Origin: Bog-159 sp049520215
Lineage (GTDB): Bacteria; Acidobacteriota; Terriglobia; Bryobacterales; Bryobacteraceae
Reading direction: 5' to 3'
Assembly (NCBI GenBank): GCA_049520215.1
Contig: JBEKPZ010000009.1
Coordinates: forward strand, 1 to 64,000
DNA length: 64,000 nt
How positions within the stretch are numbered: position 1 is the stretch's first letter; each line of letters begins with the position of its first letter. The notes under the pieces were generated by a model. It made no database searches. It saw nothing but the letters and a program-made list of their open reading frames with translations, and had not been told where the DNA came from. Both the position numbers and the translations under genes were made by a program. Shown one piece after another: positions 1-10,837 of the stretch.

Positions 1-44
1 GCCGGGCATGGTAAAGTGGATATGTCTTCCGTTTTGTCCAGCAC

Positions 45-122
45 GTCCCTATCGTCTAGCCCGGCCTAGGACATCGCCCTTTCACGGCGGTAACGGGGGT
101 TCGAATCCCCCTGGGGACGCCA
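45..122 (+). tRNA. tRNA-Glu (anticodon TTC)
   Basis: A complete cloverleaf can be folded. The acceptor stem GTCCCTA pairs with TGGGGAC (one T-G pair), the D-arm region is 51-71, the anticodon stem is TCGCC/GGCGG with loop CTTTCAC (anticodon TTC at 81-83), and the T-arm is GGGGG-TTCGAAT-CCCCC. The discriminator is G119 and CCA is encoded at 120-122. The anticodon gives glutamate. The 3' end of a tRNA gene is a usual integration site, and the genes just downstream look acquired, but no second copy of the tRNA 3' end was found in the window. Confidence 0.97.
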
Positions 123-311
123 TGCGTTGGTCTAGCGATCGGATCCCTTGCAGATGCCCGTAGAATTTGGGATGAGGGCGATTCCGAACCCTCCTTTGAG
201 GGCACCCGCCCGGCTGGCCATAGCCTCTTGGATGCGCCTATTGCTGGTAAGGGAAGCGGCGATCCCGGTAGCGGCTTATGCCGTTGGGCAGCCTAGAGGT
301 ACAGTCTCGAT

Positions 312-1115
312 GTGGCGGGCACTGTGCAGCAGATCAAACCAAGGGACGCCGAGGAATATCGGGCTTGGCTAAAGAAGGAGCACGGAGTTGAGATCACCAC
401 GCGCACGCAAACGTACTATGGTTCGGCGCTTAACGCCGCCGTGGAGCAGATCCGAAGCTCTCATTTCTGGGCAAGTCTCGGGCAGCGGCTTCGGGAGTTC
501 GAAGATGCTTATTGGCTAAGGACGGACTACAAGCTGTTCGCCGTTCCCGAGGCTCCGCTGCTACAGGTAAAGCCGTTTGAGTCCGCCGTCTCCAAGAGCT
601 TCCGGAAGAACGTCCTAAGCAACAGAAACTGGCCTGACCCTCCGCAGGGCGGCTGGATCTTGCCGGAGAACTGGCTCGTGCGGCTAAACGACCTCATACG
701 CACGCTGTTTGTTGTTAAGTATGCGGATGGCGTTCAGTACCTTGTGGAACGCATCACCGAAACTGCGAACGGCACCGGCGATTCGTGCAAGTCGTTCTAC
801 GAAGCTCGTGATGAGGGCTACTATGCGGCCCACGTCTACGTGCTGCAGCCCTGTGAAGTTCCGCGAATCTCTTGGGACACTGAAACCATCAATGTTAGCT
901 TTGAGGTGCAGGTCACCACGCAACTGCAAGAGGTCATACGGCGTCTATTGCACAAATACTACGAGGGTTCACGGGAGTCGCAGCGAAGGGATTTTCCGTG
1001 GCAGTGGGACTTTGGAAGGGATGAGTTCTTTGCCAACAACCTCGGACACATTCTGCACTACATTGAAGGCATGATCGTAGATCTGAGAAAACGTCAGGGT
1101 GGAACGAACAAATGA
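312..1115 (+). CDS. RelA/SpoT-fold (alarmone synthetase-like) protein, possible toxSAS toxin
   Basis: A 267-residue protein starting at GTG with GAGG about 12 bases upstream. It shows the motif series of the RelA/SpoT synthetase domain: K87-x3-S91-x3-K95-x2-R98 (nucleotide-binding segment), NDLIRTLFVVKY around D127 (normally xDxxGxR, so the Gly and Arg are replaced), GYYAAH ending at H174, EVQVTT with E198 and Q200, and an HKYYE helix at 214-218. There is no HD hydrolase, TGS or ACT domain, so it is a small stand-alone synthetase-like protein. Families of this build make (p)ppGpp or ppApp, or pyrophosphorylate tRNA CCA ends as toxSAS toxins. The stop overlaps the next gene by four bases (ATGA), as in toxin-antitoxin pairs. 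GC is visibly lower than in the core genes. The fold assignment is fairly firm; toxicity is inference. Confidence 0.72.
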   Translation: MAGTVQQIKPRDAEEYRAWLKKEHGVEITTRTQTYYGSALNAAVEQIRSSHFWASLGQRLREFEDAYWLRTDYKLFAVPEAPLLQVKPFESAVSKSFRKNVLSNRNWPDPPQGGWILPENWLVRLNDLIRTLFVVKYADGVQYLVERITETANGTGDSCKSFYEARDEGYYAAHVYVLQPCEVPRISWDTETINVSFEVQVTTQLQEVIRRLLHKYYEGSRESQRRDFPWQWDFGRDEFFANNLGHILHYIEGMIVDLRKRQGGTNK

Positions 1116-1561
1116 ATGAAACTGCTTATTACCAGGTACTCTCCCTAACGCAGCCGGTCCGTACGCGAATAGAGAGTATTCTTGCCCAAATCCGGGCGAT
1201 GTGCCCTGAGGAGTTAAAGGACATTTTCGTCAGTGACCTCGTTCAGCAAGACGGAACACGCATTTATCAGTCGCTTTGGACTTTCTCCGATAGTTTCGCT
1301 TCGGAGGCTTTCCTAGCTCCCGACGGTGTTGTGTCGTTCGATTTGGTGAGGCACCGAGCTAATGTCACTCGCATCGAGATCGAGATGAAGGACTTCGGGT
1401 GGGACTCCCCTCCCACTGAGCTGTCCAGGCTCACCATCAACGTTAGTTTCACCGAAGGCATTCGGGCGCACTTGCAGGCCGCGGGTCTAAACTGCGAGAT
1501 GCTAAGGCATGTCTGTGTTCAGTACCTCTCCACGGGCCTTTTGGGCTTGGCCGTCAGCTAA
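1112..1561 (+). CDS. Unknown protein translationally coupled to the RelA/SpoT-like gene; candidate antitoxin
   Basis: A 149-residue soluble protein with no signal peptide or membrane segment and no family I recognise. It begins with an N-terminal helical stretch (about residues 10-45) followed by alternating hydrophobic segments that look like beta strands (LTINVSF near residue 110). Its ATG lies inside the stop of the preceding gene (ATGA overlap), so the two are almost certainly co-translated. In toxSAS pairs the partner is often an unrelated small neutralising protein or a small alarmone hydrolase; no HD motif is visible here, so an enzymatic antitoxin is unlikely. The antitoxin role is inferred only from the arrangement. 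Confidence 0.6.
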   Translation: MNETAYYQVLSLTQPVRTRIESILAQIRAMCPEELKDIFVSDLVQQDGTRIYQSLWTFSDSFASEAFLAPDGVVSFDLVRHRANVTRIEIEMKDFGWDSPPTELSRLTINVSFTEGIRAHLQAAGLNCEMLRHVCVQYLSTGLLGLAVS

Positions 1562-1858
1562 GCCTTGGGGCTATTGTGACTGGCGTCAGTGACCCGCGCT
1601 AAGATGCAGTGGAATTTTCGTGCGTACGTGTGATGCACCCTTCTCTTCGGACCCGGCAATTTACCGGATCTCCATCCCAAGCATGCGGATCGAGCGAGTG
1701 GCTAGCTTGAAGGGAATCCAGCGCGTTCTCGCGGATACGGGCATGGGGATCGGCCTGACTCCGGATAACCCATCCACTCATCCTGCGCGCGGTGCAGCCG
1801 AACCAGGTCTACGCGTGGGACTGGATCGCACCGTAGCCGTCTGCCGCAACGACCGCAA
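1562..1858. other. Gene-free spacer with a possible transposase crumb
   Basis: No ORF here looks coding. At about 1780-1829 one plus-strand frame reads ILRAVQPNQVYAWDWI before a stop. This resembles the start of a DDE integrase core (PNQVW-WD type). It is too short to assign and could be chance. Confidence 0.25.
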
Positions 1859-2143
1859 TCAAGCGGACCGGCGCTTCGCTTGCAGAGCCTCGTGCAAGAC
1901 CATTTTGATATAGGTCTGGTACGGAAGCCCCTTTCGGCTTGCGAGATCTTGAGCGGTCGCCAGATCTGCCATCGGCAGCCGCATCGTAACGGTTTTTAAA
2001 GGCACCTTCCGTCTCGCGGCGCCGGATTTGAGAGCTTGTTTCATGATCTCGGCGGCGGTTTCCGGATGGCTATCCCACCAGGCCGCCTCCTCAGCTTCGG
2101 TCTTGAACTTCGGAATGGCAATCCGCTCTTTAGGCACGCTCAT
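1859..2143 (-). CDS. brnA: BrnA-like antitoxin (CopG/RHH type)
   Basis: A 94-residue protein beginning MSVPKERIAIPKF. The first half has the E-A-W-W-D-S-H pattern found near the start of BrnA-type antitoxins, and the last ~35 residues (VTMRLPMADL-AQDLASRKGLPYQTYI) form a ribbon-helix-helix DNA-binding segment. BrnA binds and neutralises the RNase toxin BrnT and represses the shared promoter. The ATG overlaps the normal-frame stop of brnT (ATGA) with GGAAGG just upstream, which is why I place the start at 2143. The reading frame is also open upstream through the frameshifted end of brnT, giving one continuous 182-codon frame; that fused frame is unlikely to be the native product. Confidence 0.8.
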   Translation of the reverse strand: MSVPKERIAIPKFKTEAEEAAWWDSHPETAAEIMKQALKSGAARRKVPLKTVTMRLPMADLATAQDLASRKGLPYQTYIKMVLHEALQAKRRSA

Positions 2144-2407
2144 ATCCTTCCAAAATACAGTTGCTGCTGCTGTCTTGTCATTTCGTACGCGGTGACAACG
2201 CGTATTTTGCCCCGCCGCTCGGTGGTAGATAACCGCGAGGAGACGGCCCGACTTCGTGCGCCCAAAACAGAGCACGCGCGCTTCATCGTCATGTTGCTGA
2301 ACATCGGCGTCCAATGGTTCGATGCGGACGGCCTCTTCGGCCTCCTGCGGAGTGATGCCGTGCCTGGCGATGTGCCCGGCGTTGGCAGCGTTCCAATCGA
2401 ACTCCAC
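2140..2407 (-). pseudogene. brnT: BrnT-like RNase toxin gene with a one-base frameshift
   Basis: Starting from GTG at 2407, the frame gives a good BrnT N-terminus (MEFDWNAANAGHIARHGIT, then EAVRIEPLD and GRTKSGRLLAVIYHRA). Near 2205 the frame is lost. The expected BrnT C-terminus (KIRVVTAYEMTRQQQQLYFGRI) continues in the neighbouring frame and stops at 2140, where it overlaps the brnA ATG. The 268-bp span is 3n+1, consistent with a single inserted base next to the G/A-rich stretch GGGGCAAAA. As written the toxin is broken and its 5' part is fused in frame to brnA. A sequencing error, a real inactivating mutation or ribosomal slippage would all look the same. Confidence 0.75.
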
Positions 2408-2541
2408 AATTTACATGGTAAAGACAGCGTAAAACTAAAGTCAAGCCGGCTGTCCCGCCGCGGCCGCCAGGCCAGGGCTTGCCGGCGGCCTCAGATCCGC
2501 GCGCAGGCAAGATTGGGTCATAATGGAGGGGAGCCGCAAGT

Positions 2542-2700
2542 ACGATCGAAGAGCCGATCCTGGAGTAGCTCCGCATGCTGCCGCCGGAAAAGCAGCATGA
2601 GGTGCTGGACTTTACCGAGTTCCTGCAGGCCCGCACGCCAGCGAACGTACCGCGCAAACCGCTTCGGGGGCTCTGGAAGGATCTCGCCGTCTCGATAACT
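2542..2700 (+). pseudogene. Remnant of a DUF2281-like antitoxin
   Basis: The frame from 2542 reads TIEEPILE, then an in-frame TAG at 2566, then LRMLPPEKQHEVLDFTEFL and later LRGLWKDLAVSIT. This is the classic layout of short DUF2281-type antitoxins (T-I-E-E ... L-P-P-E-K-Q-x-E-V-L-D-F ... L-x-G-L-W). The start codon is lost, the stop interrupts helix one, and the frame then runs into unrelated decayed sequence in place of the usual C-terminus. It is therefore a dead gene. An ATG at 2575 could still give a short product but would lack the N-terminus. Confidence 0.6.
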
Positions 2701-2702
2701 GG

Positions 2703-3063
2703 GATGGCGTCGAGTACCTCGTTATCGGGGGATACGCGGTCAACTACTTCGGCTTTCCGCGTGCCACCGCCGACCTCGACATCTGGATTGCCATCCGTCC
2801 CGACAATGCCCAGCGCATTTCGCTCAAGCCGATGCCGCCTGGTTCCAGCAGACGCGGCAGATCATCAGGATGGGCGTTCCACCCTTGCGCCTGGAGACCT
2901 GACGACCATTTCCGGCGTGGAGTTTGCGGACTGTTACTCCCGCCGCTTGGAAGCTGAGTTGGATGGCGTGACCGTAAACTTCATCCAATTGGACGATCTC
3001 AAACGGAACAAACGGGCTAGCGGCCGGCTCAAACATCGAGTCGATCTCGAGCAACTGCCGTAG
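2703..3063 (+). pseudogene. Remnant of a small nucleotidyltransferase-fold protein
   Basis: Three pieces of one protein lie in three frames. 2703-2821 reads DGVEYLVIGGYAVNYFGF and then PRATADLDIWI, the glycine motif and the DxD-type metal motif of nucleotidyltransferase-fold proteins. About 2826-2908 reads QQTRQIIRMGVPPLRLE. About 2908-3063 reads TTISGVEFADCYSRR ... VNFIQLDDLKRNKRASGR ... DLEQLP, the usual C-terminus. A stretch between the first two pieces seems missing. Members of this group are often found with toxin-antitoxin or phage-defence genes. The gene is clearly inactivated. Its 3' end overlaps the end of the convergent MFS gene. Confidence 0.7.
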
Positions 3064-4402
3064 CCTCCGGCACCCCCGCCACACGTTCCACCGCCACATC
3101 CCGCACGCGCTGCATCAACGCCGCCGCCACCACGAAGAACACGCCGCCCGCCACCACCGCCAGCAGCCGGTTATTGCCCAGCAGGTGCGCCATCACCCAT
3201 CCGAAACCGAGCGATGCCACAATCTCCGGCGTCACGATGAAGAAGTTGAATATCCCCATGTAGATGCCGGTCTTCTCCGCCGGCAGCGATCCGGCCAGAA
3301 TGGCGTACGGCATCGAGATGGTGCTGGCCCACGCGATCCCCACGCCCACCATCGAGAAGAACAGCAGCCACTTGTTGTGGATTACCGCCACCGACATCAG
3401 CCCCGCCGCGCCGCACAACAGGCACAGGCTATGGGTTGCCTTCCGGCCCAGCGCGTTGGCCAGCGGCGGCAGCGCGAACGCCCACGCGAAACACACCGCC
3501 GAATACATGGCGAAGCAATAGCCGCCCCACGCCACTCCCTCTGTATAGAGCGCGCTATGCGGGTCGGTAGCGCCGAACACGTTGTGCGCCACCGCGACCG
3601 GGAAATACAGCCACATGCAGAACAACCCCAGCCACGTGGCGATCTGCACCCATGCCAGTTGCTTCATGGTCTGCGGCATTGCGGCGACGGATTCCAGAAT
3701 CTCCCGCGCGTTCTCCGCCAAGCCGCGCTTCTCCGCCTTCATCCGGCGGAACGCTTCCAAATCCTCCGGCGGATACTCGCGGGTGGTGGCGATCGTATAC
3801 ATCACCGCGCCGAAGAACGCCGCCGCCCCTATGTAGAAGGATATCCGCACCGGCAGCGGAATCTGCCCGCCTTCGGCTCCGGCCGCGCTACCCATCAGCT
3901 TCAACAGGAACCCGGGCAGCACCGAAGCCACCACCGCTCCCAGCCCGATAAACAGGCTCTGCATGGCGAAGCCGCGCGTGCGCTGATCTTCCGGAAGCAT
4001 GTCCGCCACGAACGCGCGGAACGGCTCCATGCTGATGTTGATCGACGCATCCAGAATCCACAAAAGGCCCGCCGCCATCCACAGCGCCGAAACGCGCGGC
4101 ATCAGGATCAGCGCCGCGGAGCTCAGGATCGCGCCGGTCAGGAAGTACGGACGCCGCCGCCCCAGCCGGTTCCAGGTGCGGTCGCTCGCGTGCCCGATGA
4201 TCGGCTGCACGATCAATCCGGTCAGCGGCGCGGCCAGCCACAGAATCGGGATCTGGTCGGCGCGCGCCCCCAGATATTCGTAGATGGCGCTCATGTTGGC
4301 CATCTGCAAGCCCCAGCCGAACTGGATGCCCAGGAAGCCGAAGCTCATGTTCCAGATCTGCCAGAAATTAAGCCTGGGTTTATTGGGAAGCTTATCGGTC
4401 AT
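3029..4402 (-). CDS. MFS / GPH-type sugar transporter (maltose/sucrose-like)
   Basis: A 457-residue polytopic inner-membrane protein with about 12 hydrophobic segments. The cytoplasmic loop after segments 2-3 carries DRTWNRLGRRRPYF, the form of the MFS loop motif seen in SLC45/GPH-type disaccharide carriers. A second conserved stretch, INISMEPFRAFVADMLPEDQR, is also typical of them. It is the second gene of a two-gene operon: its ATG overlaps the end of malQ by 11 bases. With malQ next door, uptake of maltose or malto-oligosaccharides by proton symport is the most likely role; the exact sugar cannot be read from sequence. Confidence 0.85.
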   Translation of the reverse strand: MTDKLPNKPRLNFWQIWNMSFGFLGIQFGWGLQMANMSAIYEYLGARADQIPILWLAAPLTGLIVQPIIGHASDRTWNRLGRRRPYFLTGAILSSAALILMPRVSALWMAAGLLWILDASINISMEPFRAFVADMLPEDQRTRGFAMQSLFIGLGAVVASVLPGFLLKLMGSAAGAEGGQIPLPVRISFYIGAAAFFGAVMYTIATTREYPPEDLEAFRRMKAEKRGLAENAREILESVAAMPQTMKQLAWVQIATWLGLFCMWLYFPVAVAHNVFGATDPHSALYTEGVAWGGYCFAMYSAVCFAWAFALPPLANALGRKATHSLCLLCGAAGLMSVAVIHNKWLLFFSMVGVGIAWASTISMPYAILAGSLPAEKTGIYMGIFNFFIVTPEIVASLGFGWVMAHLLGNNRLLAVVAGGVFFVVAAALMQRVRDVAVERVAGVPEATAVARDRLDV

Positions 4403-5942
4403 AGAGGGACACCATTTCTTTCAGCCGTTGGGCCATCGCCGGAGTCAGCATCTCCGCGCGATAGCGCCAGCGCCAGTTGCCGCTGGGCACGGCGGGCGTA
4501 TTCATGCGGGCCTCGCTACCCATGCCCAGCACGTCCTGCAGGGGGAATAGCACGGTGTTGGCCACCGACGCCATCAGCGCCCGGATGAACACCCAGTGGA
4601 TCTCGCGCCCGTCGGTGGCCAGGTACTTCCGCGTGAAATCGCGCTCCTCCTGGATATCCGATGCCGTGCGCGTGCTGTCGCCGGCGCCTGTGCTAGACCA
4701 CCAGCCCATGGTCGTATCGTTATCGTGGGTGCCCGTATATGCCACGCGGTCGCGCGGATAGTTGTGCGGCTTGAAATCGGGCGCCTGCGGGTCCTTCCCA
4801 AACGCGAACTGCAGAATGGCCATGCCCGGAAAGCCGAACGCGGTGCGAATGGCTTCCACCTCCGGCGTGATCACGCCCAGGTTCTCAGCCACAATCGGTA
4901 ATTCCCCAAGCGCTTCTTGCAAGGCTTCAAACAGCGCCGGTCCCGGACCCTTTACCCACCGGCCGTTCTGCGCCGTAGTCTCGCCAGCCGGCACTTCCCA
5001 ATATGCTTCCAGGCCGCGAAAATGGTCCAACCGCACCAGGTCCACCTGCGTGAACGCCGCGAATATCCGGTTGATCCACCAGCGAAAGCCGGTCTCGGCC
5101 ATGCGATCCCACCGGTAAATGGGATTGCCCCACAACTGGCCCGTGGCGCTGAAATAATCTGGCGGCACGCCCGACATCACCGCTGGATCGCCCGCCGCAT
5201 CCAACTGGAACAGGTCGGGATTGGCCCACACGTCGGCGCTGTCGTGCGCCACGTAAATGGGCAGGTCGCCCATAATCAGAATGCCGCGGTCGCGGGCGTA
5301 ATTGTGCAGGCTCCGCCACTGCCGGAAGAACATGTACTGCGCGAATTCCAGGGCTTCGATGTCTTGCGCCAACTCCTTCCGGCACTCTTTCAACGCTCCG
5401 GGCCGGCGCGCCGCGAGGGCCGGCTCCCACCGGCTCCAGACCGCCTCGCCGCCATGCGCCGCCTTCAATGCCATGAACAGCGCGTAATCGTCGAGCCATT
5501 GGCTGGACATGCCGCGGAAGTCCGCGAACTCGTCGCGCCTCTTCCAATTCGTCTTGAAGCGCTTATACGCGGCGCGCAGCAGCGGCAGCCTGAACCGGAT
5601 CACCCGGCCATAATCCACTTCGTCCGCTGGGAACTGGGGTGCCCGCTCCAACTCCTCGTCCAGCAGTAGCCCCTCTACGACCAGTTGGTCCAGACTGATG
5701 AGCAACGGGTTGCCGGCGAAAGCCGAGAACAATTGGTAGGGCGAATCGCCGTAGCCGGTGGGGCCTAACGGCAGCACCTGCCAGATCCGCTGCCCGGCCG
5801 CCGCCAGGAAGTCGACAAACTTGTAGGCCTCCGGACCGAGGTCCCCAATCCCGAACCGGCCCGGCAGTGAGGTGGGGTGCAGGAGAATCCCGCTGGATCT
5901 TGGGAAAGTCACGGGTTTATTGTAAGCCCAGGCGGCGGGCAT
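4392..5942 (-). CDS. malQ: 4-alpha-glucanotransferase (amylomaltase, GH77)
   Basis: About 516 residues. MalQ transfers 1,4-alpha-glucan segments between malto-oligosaccharides and releases glucose in the cytoplasm. Family signatures are clear: SGILLHPTSLPGRFGIGDLG at the N-terminus, WQVLPLGPTGYGDSPYQ, the nucleophile region VRLDHFRG, the acid/base Glu in PIVAENLG, and the transition-state Asp in YTGTHDNDTTMGWW. ATG at 5942 has GAGG about 8 bases upstream; a GTG at 5912 (giving VTFPRSSG) would fit the usual family N-terminus better, so the first ten residues are doubtful. It is transcribed ahead of the MFS carrier and divergently from the gene at 5993. Confidence 0.95.
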   Translation of the reverse strand: MPAAWAYNKPVTFPRSSGILLHPTSLPGRFGIGDLGPEAYKFVDFLAAAGQRIWQVLPLGPTGYGDSPYQLFSAFAGNPLLISLDQLVVEGLLLDEELERAPQFPADEVDYGRVIRFRLPLLRAAYKRFKTNWKRRDEFADFRGMSSQWLDDYALFMALKAAHGGEAVWSRWEPALAARRPGALKECRKELAQDIEALEFAQYMFFRQWRSLHNYARDRGILIMGDLPIYVAHDSADVWANPDLFQLDAAGDPAVMSGVPPDYFSATGQLWGNPIYRWDRMAETGFRWWINRIFAAFTQVDLVRLDHFRGLEAYWEVPAGETTAQNGRWVKGPGPALFEALQEALGELPIVAENLGVITPEVEAIRTAFGFPGMAILQFAFGKDPQAPDFKPHNYPRDRVAYTGTHDNDTTMGWWSSTGAGDSTRTASDIQEERDFTRKYLATDGREIHWVFIRALMASVANTVLFPLQDVLGMGSEARMNTPAVPSGNWRWRYRAEMLTPAMAQRLKEMVSLYDR

Positions 5943-5992
5943 TTCCCGGCCTCGGTGGTGTCAAATGTGATGAGGTGCCCCTATCCTATAAA

Positions 5993-7351
5993 ATGGGCGA
6001 CCGCTTGATCGCCGCCGCGCAGGTGGCTGGCGTCCTGGCCACCGGCTGGTTTGTCTGGATCCATAACGTGCGCCCGCGGCTCGGCTTCGAATCCTTGGCC
6101 GGCATGTTCGCCGAAGCGCTGCTCTACGTGGCGCTCGCCTGGATCTGCGGCGCTGTTGTTACTTTCTGGGTTTATTTCGTGGTCTCGCTGGCGGACCTGT
6201 CGCGTGCCACGCGCTTCTCGCTGCGTACCTCGGCGTCGGCGATGTGGTTTGCGCCGGCCATCGTGCTGCTGTCTACACCGTTGGCCGGCGCATTTGCCGC
6301 GAGCCTTGTTCTGGTCGCGAACGCCACCCGGCAACTGATCTCCCAGTGGGGCGTCATGGAGTCCCCCCTCCATCGGATGGAACCAGCCCGCACGGAGGCG
6401 GCGCTGCTGTTCCGCGGGGCCTCGCCGGATGCCGCTTTCCCTTCGTGGAACTCGGCGCCGGTCCTGGTGGGATCGTTCACCGCTCAGGCGGGCCTGGTCG
6501 CGATGCTTTGGGGCCATCCATTTCGGGCAGCCGCTCTGTTTGCCATGAGTACCGCGATCCTAACCTCGCTCTCCATCGCTACCGGCGCGTACCGGCCCGG
6601 CAAGACGCCCGCCTTGCCGCACTCCGCGCTGAGCGTCGTGTTGACCTTTCTATTGGCGGCGACGCTGACATTCGGTGGGATTTCAGTCCGCGGCAGAAGC
6701 ATTTCCGGCTCGGGAAGCCAATTCGCCACGCCGCTGAACCCGAATCTGCCGGAGCGTCCCGATGAGAGCATGGGACCAGGCGGTGACTTTCCCGGCGTGA
6801 TCCTGTTGCCGCCGCTGAAGCCCTACGCCACACTCGTCGTTCCCGCGCCTGCGCTGCCAGGCAGGTTGGGCGCGCCCGTGAGAAGCCCGGTGGGCATCCC
6901 GTTTTCGGGTCAATACTGGATGTTCCGGTGGCCGGCTGAACGTCCCCCGCGCCGATCGATTATCCGCCGGGGCAGCACGTCCGAACTTTCGTTCCATACC
7001 ACCGACGGCGTGCGCCTGGGGATGGAGGCGCATCAAAAGCTGGATCCGCCGGTCAGTGCGCATTGCTGCACTCGGATTGAGCTTGCCATTCGGAATACCG
7101 ACCAGTATCCCGGAACTGTCTCGCTCGAGGTGATTCTGATAGACACATCCGTGGCCATAAACTTGGTCCAGAGCTTGGGCAGCGTACCGGCAGGATCGGC
7201 ATCGCCGGCCGAGCAGGTCTTGAGCTTTGCGGTTCCTCCGACCGCAGCCTTACGGCAATTCGACGAGATCAAAGTGGTGTTCCATCGAGACCGCATCCGC
7301 GCGGACAAAAGCGCCAGGATAGCGATCGAACGATTTGTGCTCGTGCCATAG
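5993..7351 (+). CDS. Unknown polytopic membrane protein with exported C-terminal domain
   Basis: About 452 residues. The first ~230 residues contain six or more hydrophobic segments (AAQVAGVLATGWFVWI, LLYVALAWICGAVVTFWVYF and others, the last near LSVVLTFLLAATLTFGG). The remaining ~220 residues are soluble, rich in proline and glycine, with beta-like hydrophobic strands (TRIELAIRNTDQYPGTVSLE). I do not recognise a family. The frame is open upstream to 5867, inside malQ, but the N-terminal part there is an unlikely protein; ATG 5993 gives a normal membrane start, though the only SD-like GAGG is about 17 bases away. It is divergent from malQ and apparently monocistronic. Confidence 0.7.
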   Translation: MGDRLIAAAQVAGVLATGWFVWIHNVRPRLGFESLAGMFAEALLYVALAWICGAVVTFWVYFVVSLADLSRATRFSLRTSASAMWFAPAIVLLSTPLAGAFAASLVLVANATRQLISQWGVMESPLHRMEPARTEAALLFRGASPDAAFPSWNSAPVLVGSFTAQAGLVAMLWGHPFRAAALFAMSTAILTSLSIATGAYRPGKTPALPHSALSVVLTFLLAATLTFGGISVRGRSISGSGSQFATPLNPNLPERPDESMGPGGDFPGVILLPPLKPYATLVVPAPALPGRLGAPVRSPVGIPFSGQYWMFRWPAERPPRRSIIRRGSTSELSFHTTDGVRLGMEAHQKLDPPVSAHCCTRIELAIRNTDQYPGTVSLEVILIDTSVAINLVQSLGSVPAGSASPAEQVLSFAVPPTAALRQFDEIKVVFHRDRIRADKSARIAIERFVLVP

Positions 7352-7397
7352 CGCCTGTTTCTACGCGCGCCGCCACGATTCTTGTGAATCTGTCAAT

Positions 7398-7440
7398 GTG
7401 GGGCGGGCGTCTACGCCTGCGGCGGGTCTCCAGACCCGCC
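7398..7440 (+). repeat. GTGGGGC twin-hairpin intergenic repeat
   Basis: Begins GTGGGGCGGGCG and has two short palindromes, GGCG-TCTA-CGCC and GGCGGGTCTCCAGACCCGCC. It belongs to the dispersed family described in the findings. It lies between 7351 and ileS and overlaps a spurious in-frame 5' extension of ileS. Confidence 0.8.
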
Positions 7441-7527
7441 GGCGAGCGAAGCTCGCTTTGGGGGCAGGTTTCCCTCGGCCTTCCGTCATCCGGCCCGCGT
7501 CGTGTACGATGGTATTATCCCTGCAAA

Positions 7528-10345
<2,818 letters not shown>

Positions 10346-10353
<8 letters not shown>

Positions 10354-10837
10354 TAGTCGGGTCAAAGCCTACGGCCTCTCCGCGATCGTATTTGCCATCG
10401 ACCGCGCGACCAAGTCGGCGATCGAGGCGCATGTCTCCGCCTTCGACGTACACCCCGTGATCCCCGGCTTCTTCGATATTGTGCACTCGCAGAACCGCGG
10501 CGTGGCCTTCGGGCTGATGAACGATTCCACCTCGGCGTGGCGCACCGTGGTGCTGATTGTGTTCTCGGCTGCCGCGCTGCTGCTGGTGGCCGGACTGCTC
10601 TGGCGAGCTTCGCGTCTGGATCGCTGGACGGCCACGGGGCTGGCCTTGATCCTGGGCGGAGCGGCCGGCAACCTGTTCGACCGCATCCTGTGGGGCCGCG
10701 TCACCGACTTCCTGGAATTCTACATAGGCGACCTGCACTGGCCGACCTTCAATATCGCCGACTCCTGCATCGTGATCGGCAGCGGTCTGCTGGTGCTGGA
10801 GCTGTTGCGGCCCAAACGCCAGCCGGCGGGCGCCTGA
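10346..10837 (+). CDS. lspA: Lipoprotein signal peptidase (signal peptidase II)
   Basis: A 163-residue inner-membrane aspartyl protease that cuts the signal peptide from prolipoproteins after Lgt has modified the cysteine. It has four hydrophobic segments, the NRGVAFG motif, the first catalytic Asp in GGAAGNLFDRI, and the second in FNIADS. It starts at GTG 10346, overlapping the ileS end by 8 bases, and its stop overlaps the lgt ATG (TGATG). The gene order ileS-lspA-lgt places both lipoprotein-maturation enzymes together. Confidence 0.96.

Noticed and set aside
148..372. 74-codon open frame before the RelA/SpoT-like gene
   Set aside because: No family resemblance, overlaps the well-supported GTG-started gene in another frame, and its composition looks non-coding.
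45..3063. Intact integrative element at tRNA-Glu
   Set aside because: No integrase gene and no second copy of the tRNA 3' end seen in the window; only an accessory patch can be claimed.
3185..4588. 467-codon plus-strand frame over the MFS gene
   Set aside because: Arg/His-rich shadow frame, opposite a clear transporter.
7384..7527. 48-codon 5' extension of ileS
   Set aside because: It is repeat sequence and does not resemble IleS N-termini; ATG 7528 fits the family.
7441..7527. Riboswitch or T-box leader before ileS
   Set aside because: The spacer is short and mainly repeat sequence; no T-box motif or specifier stem was found.
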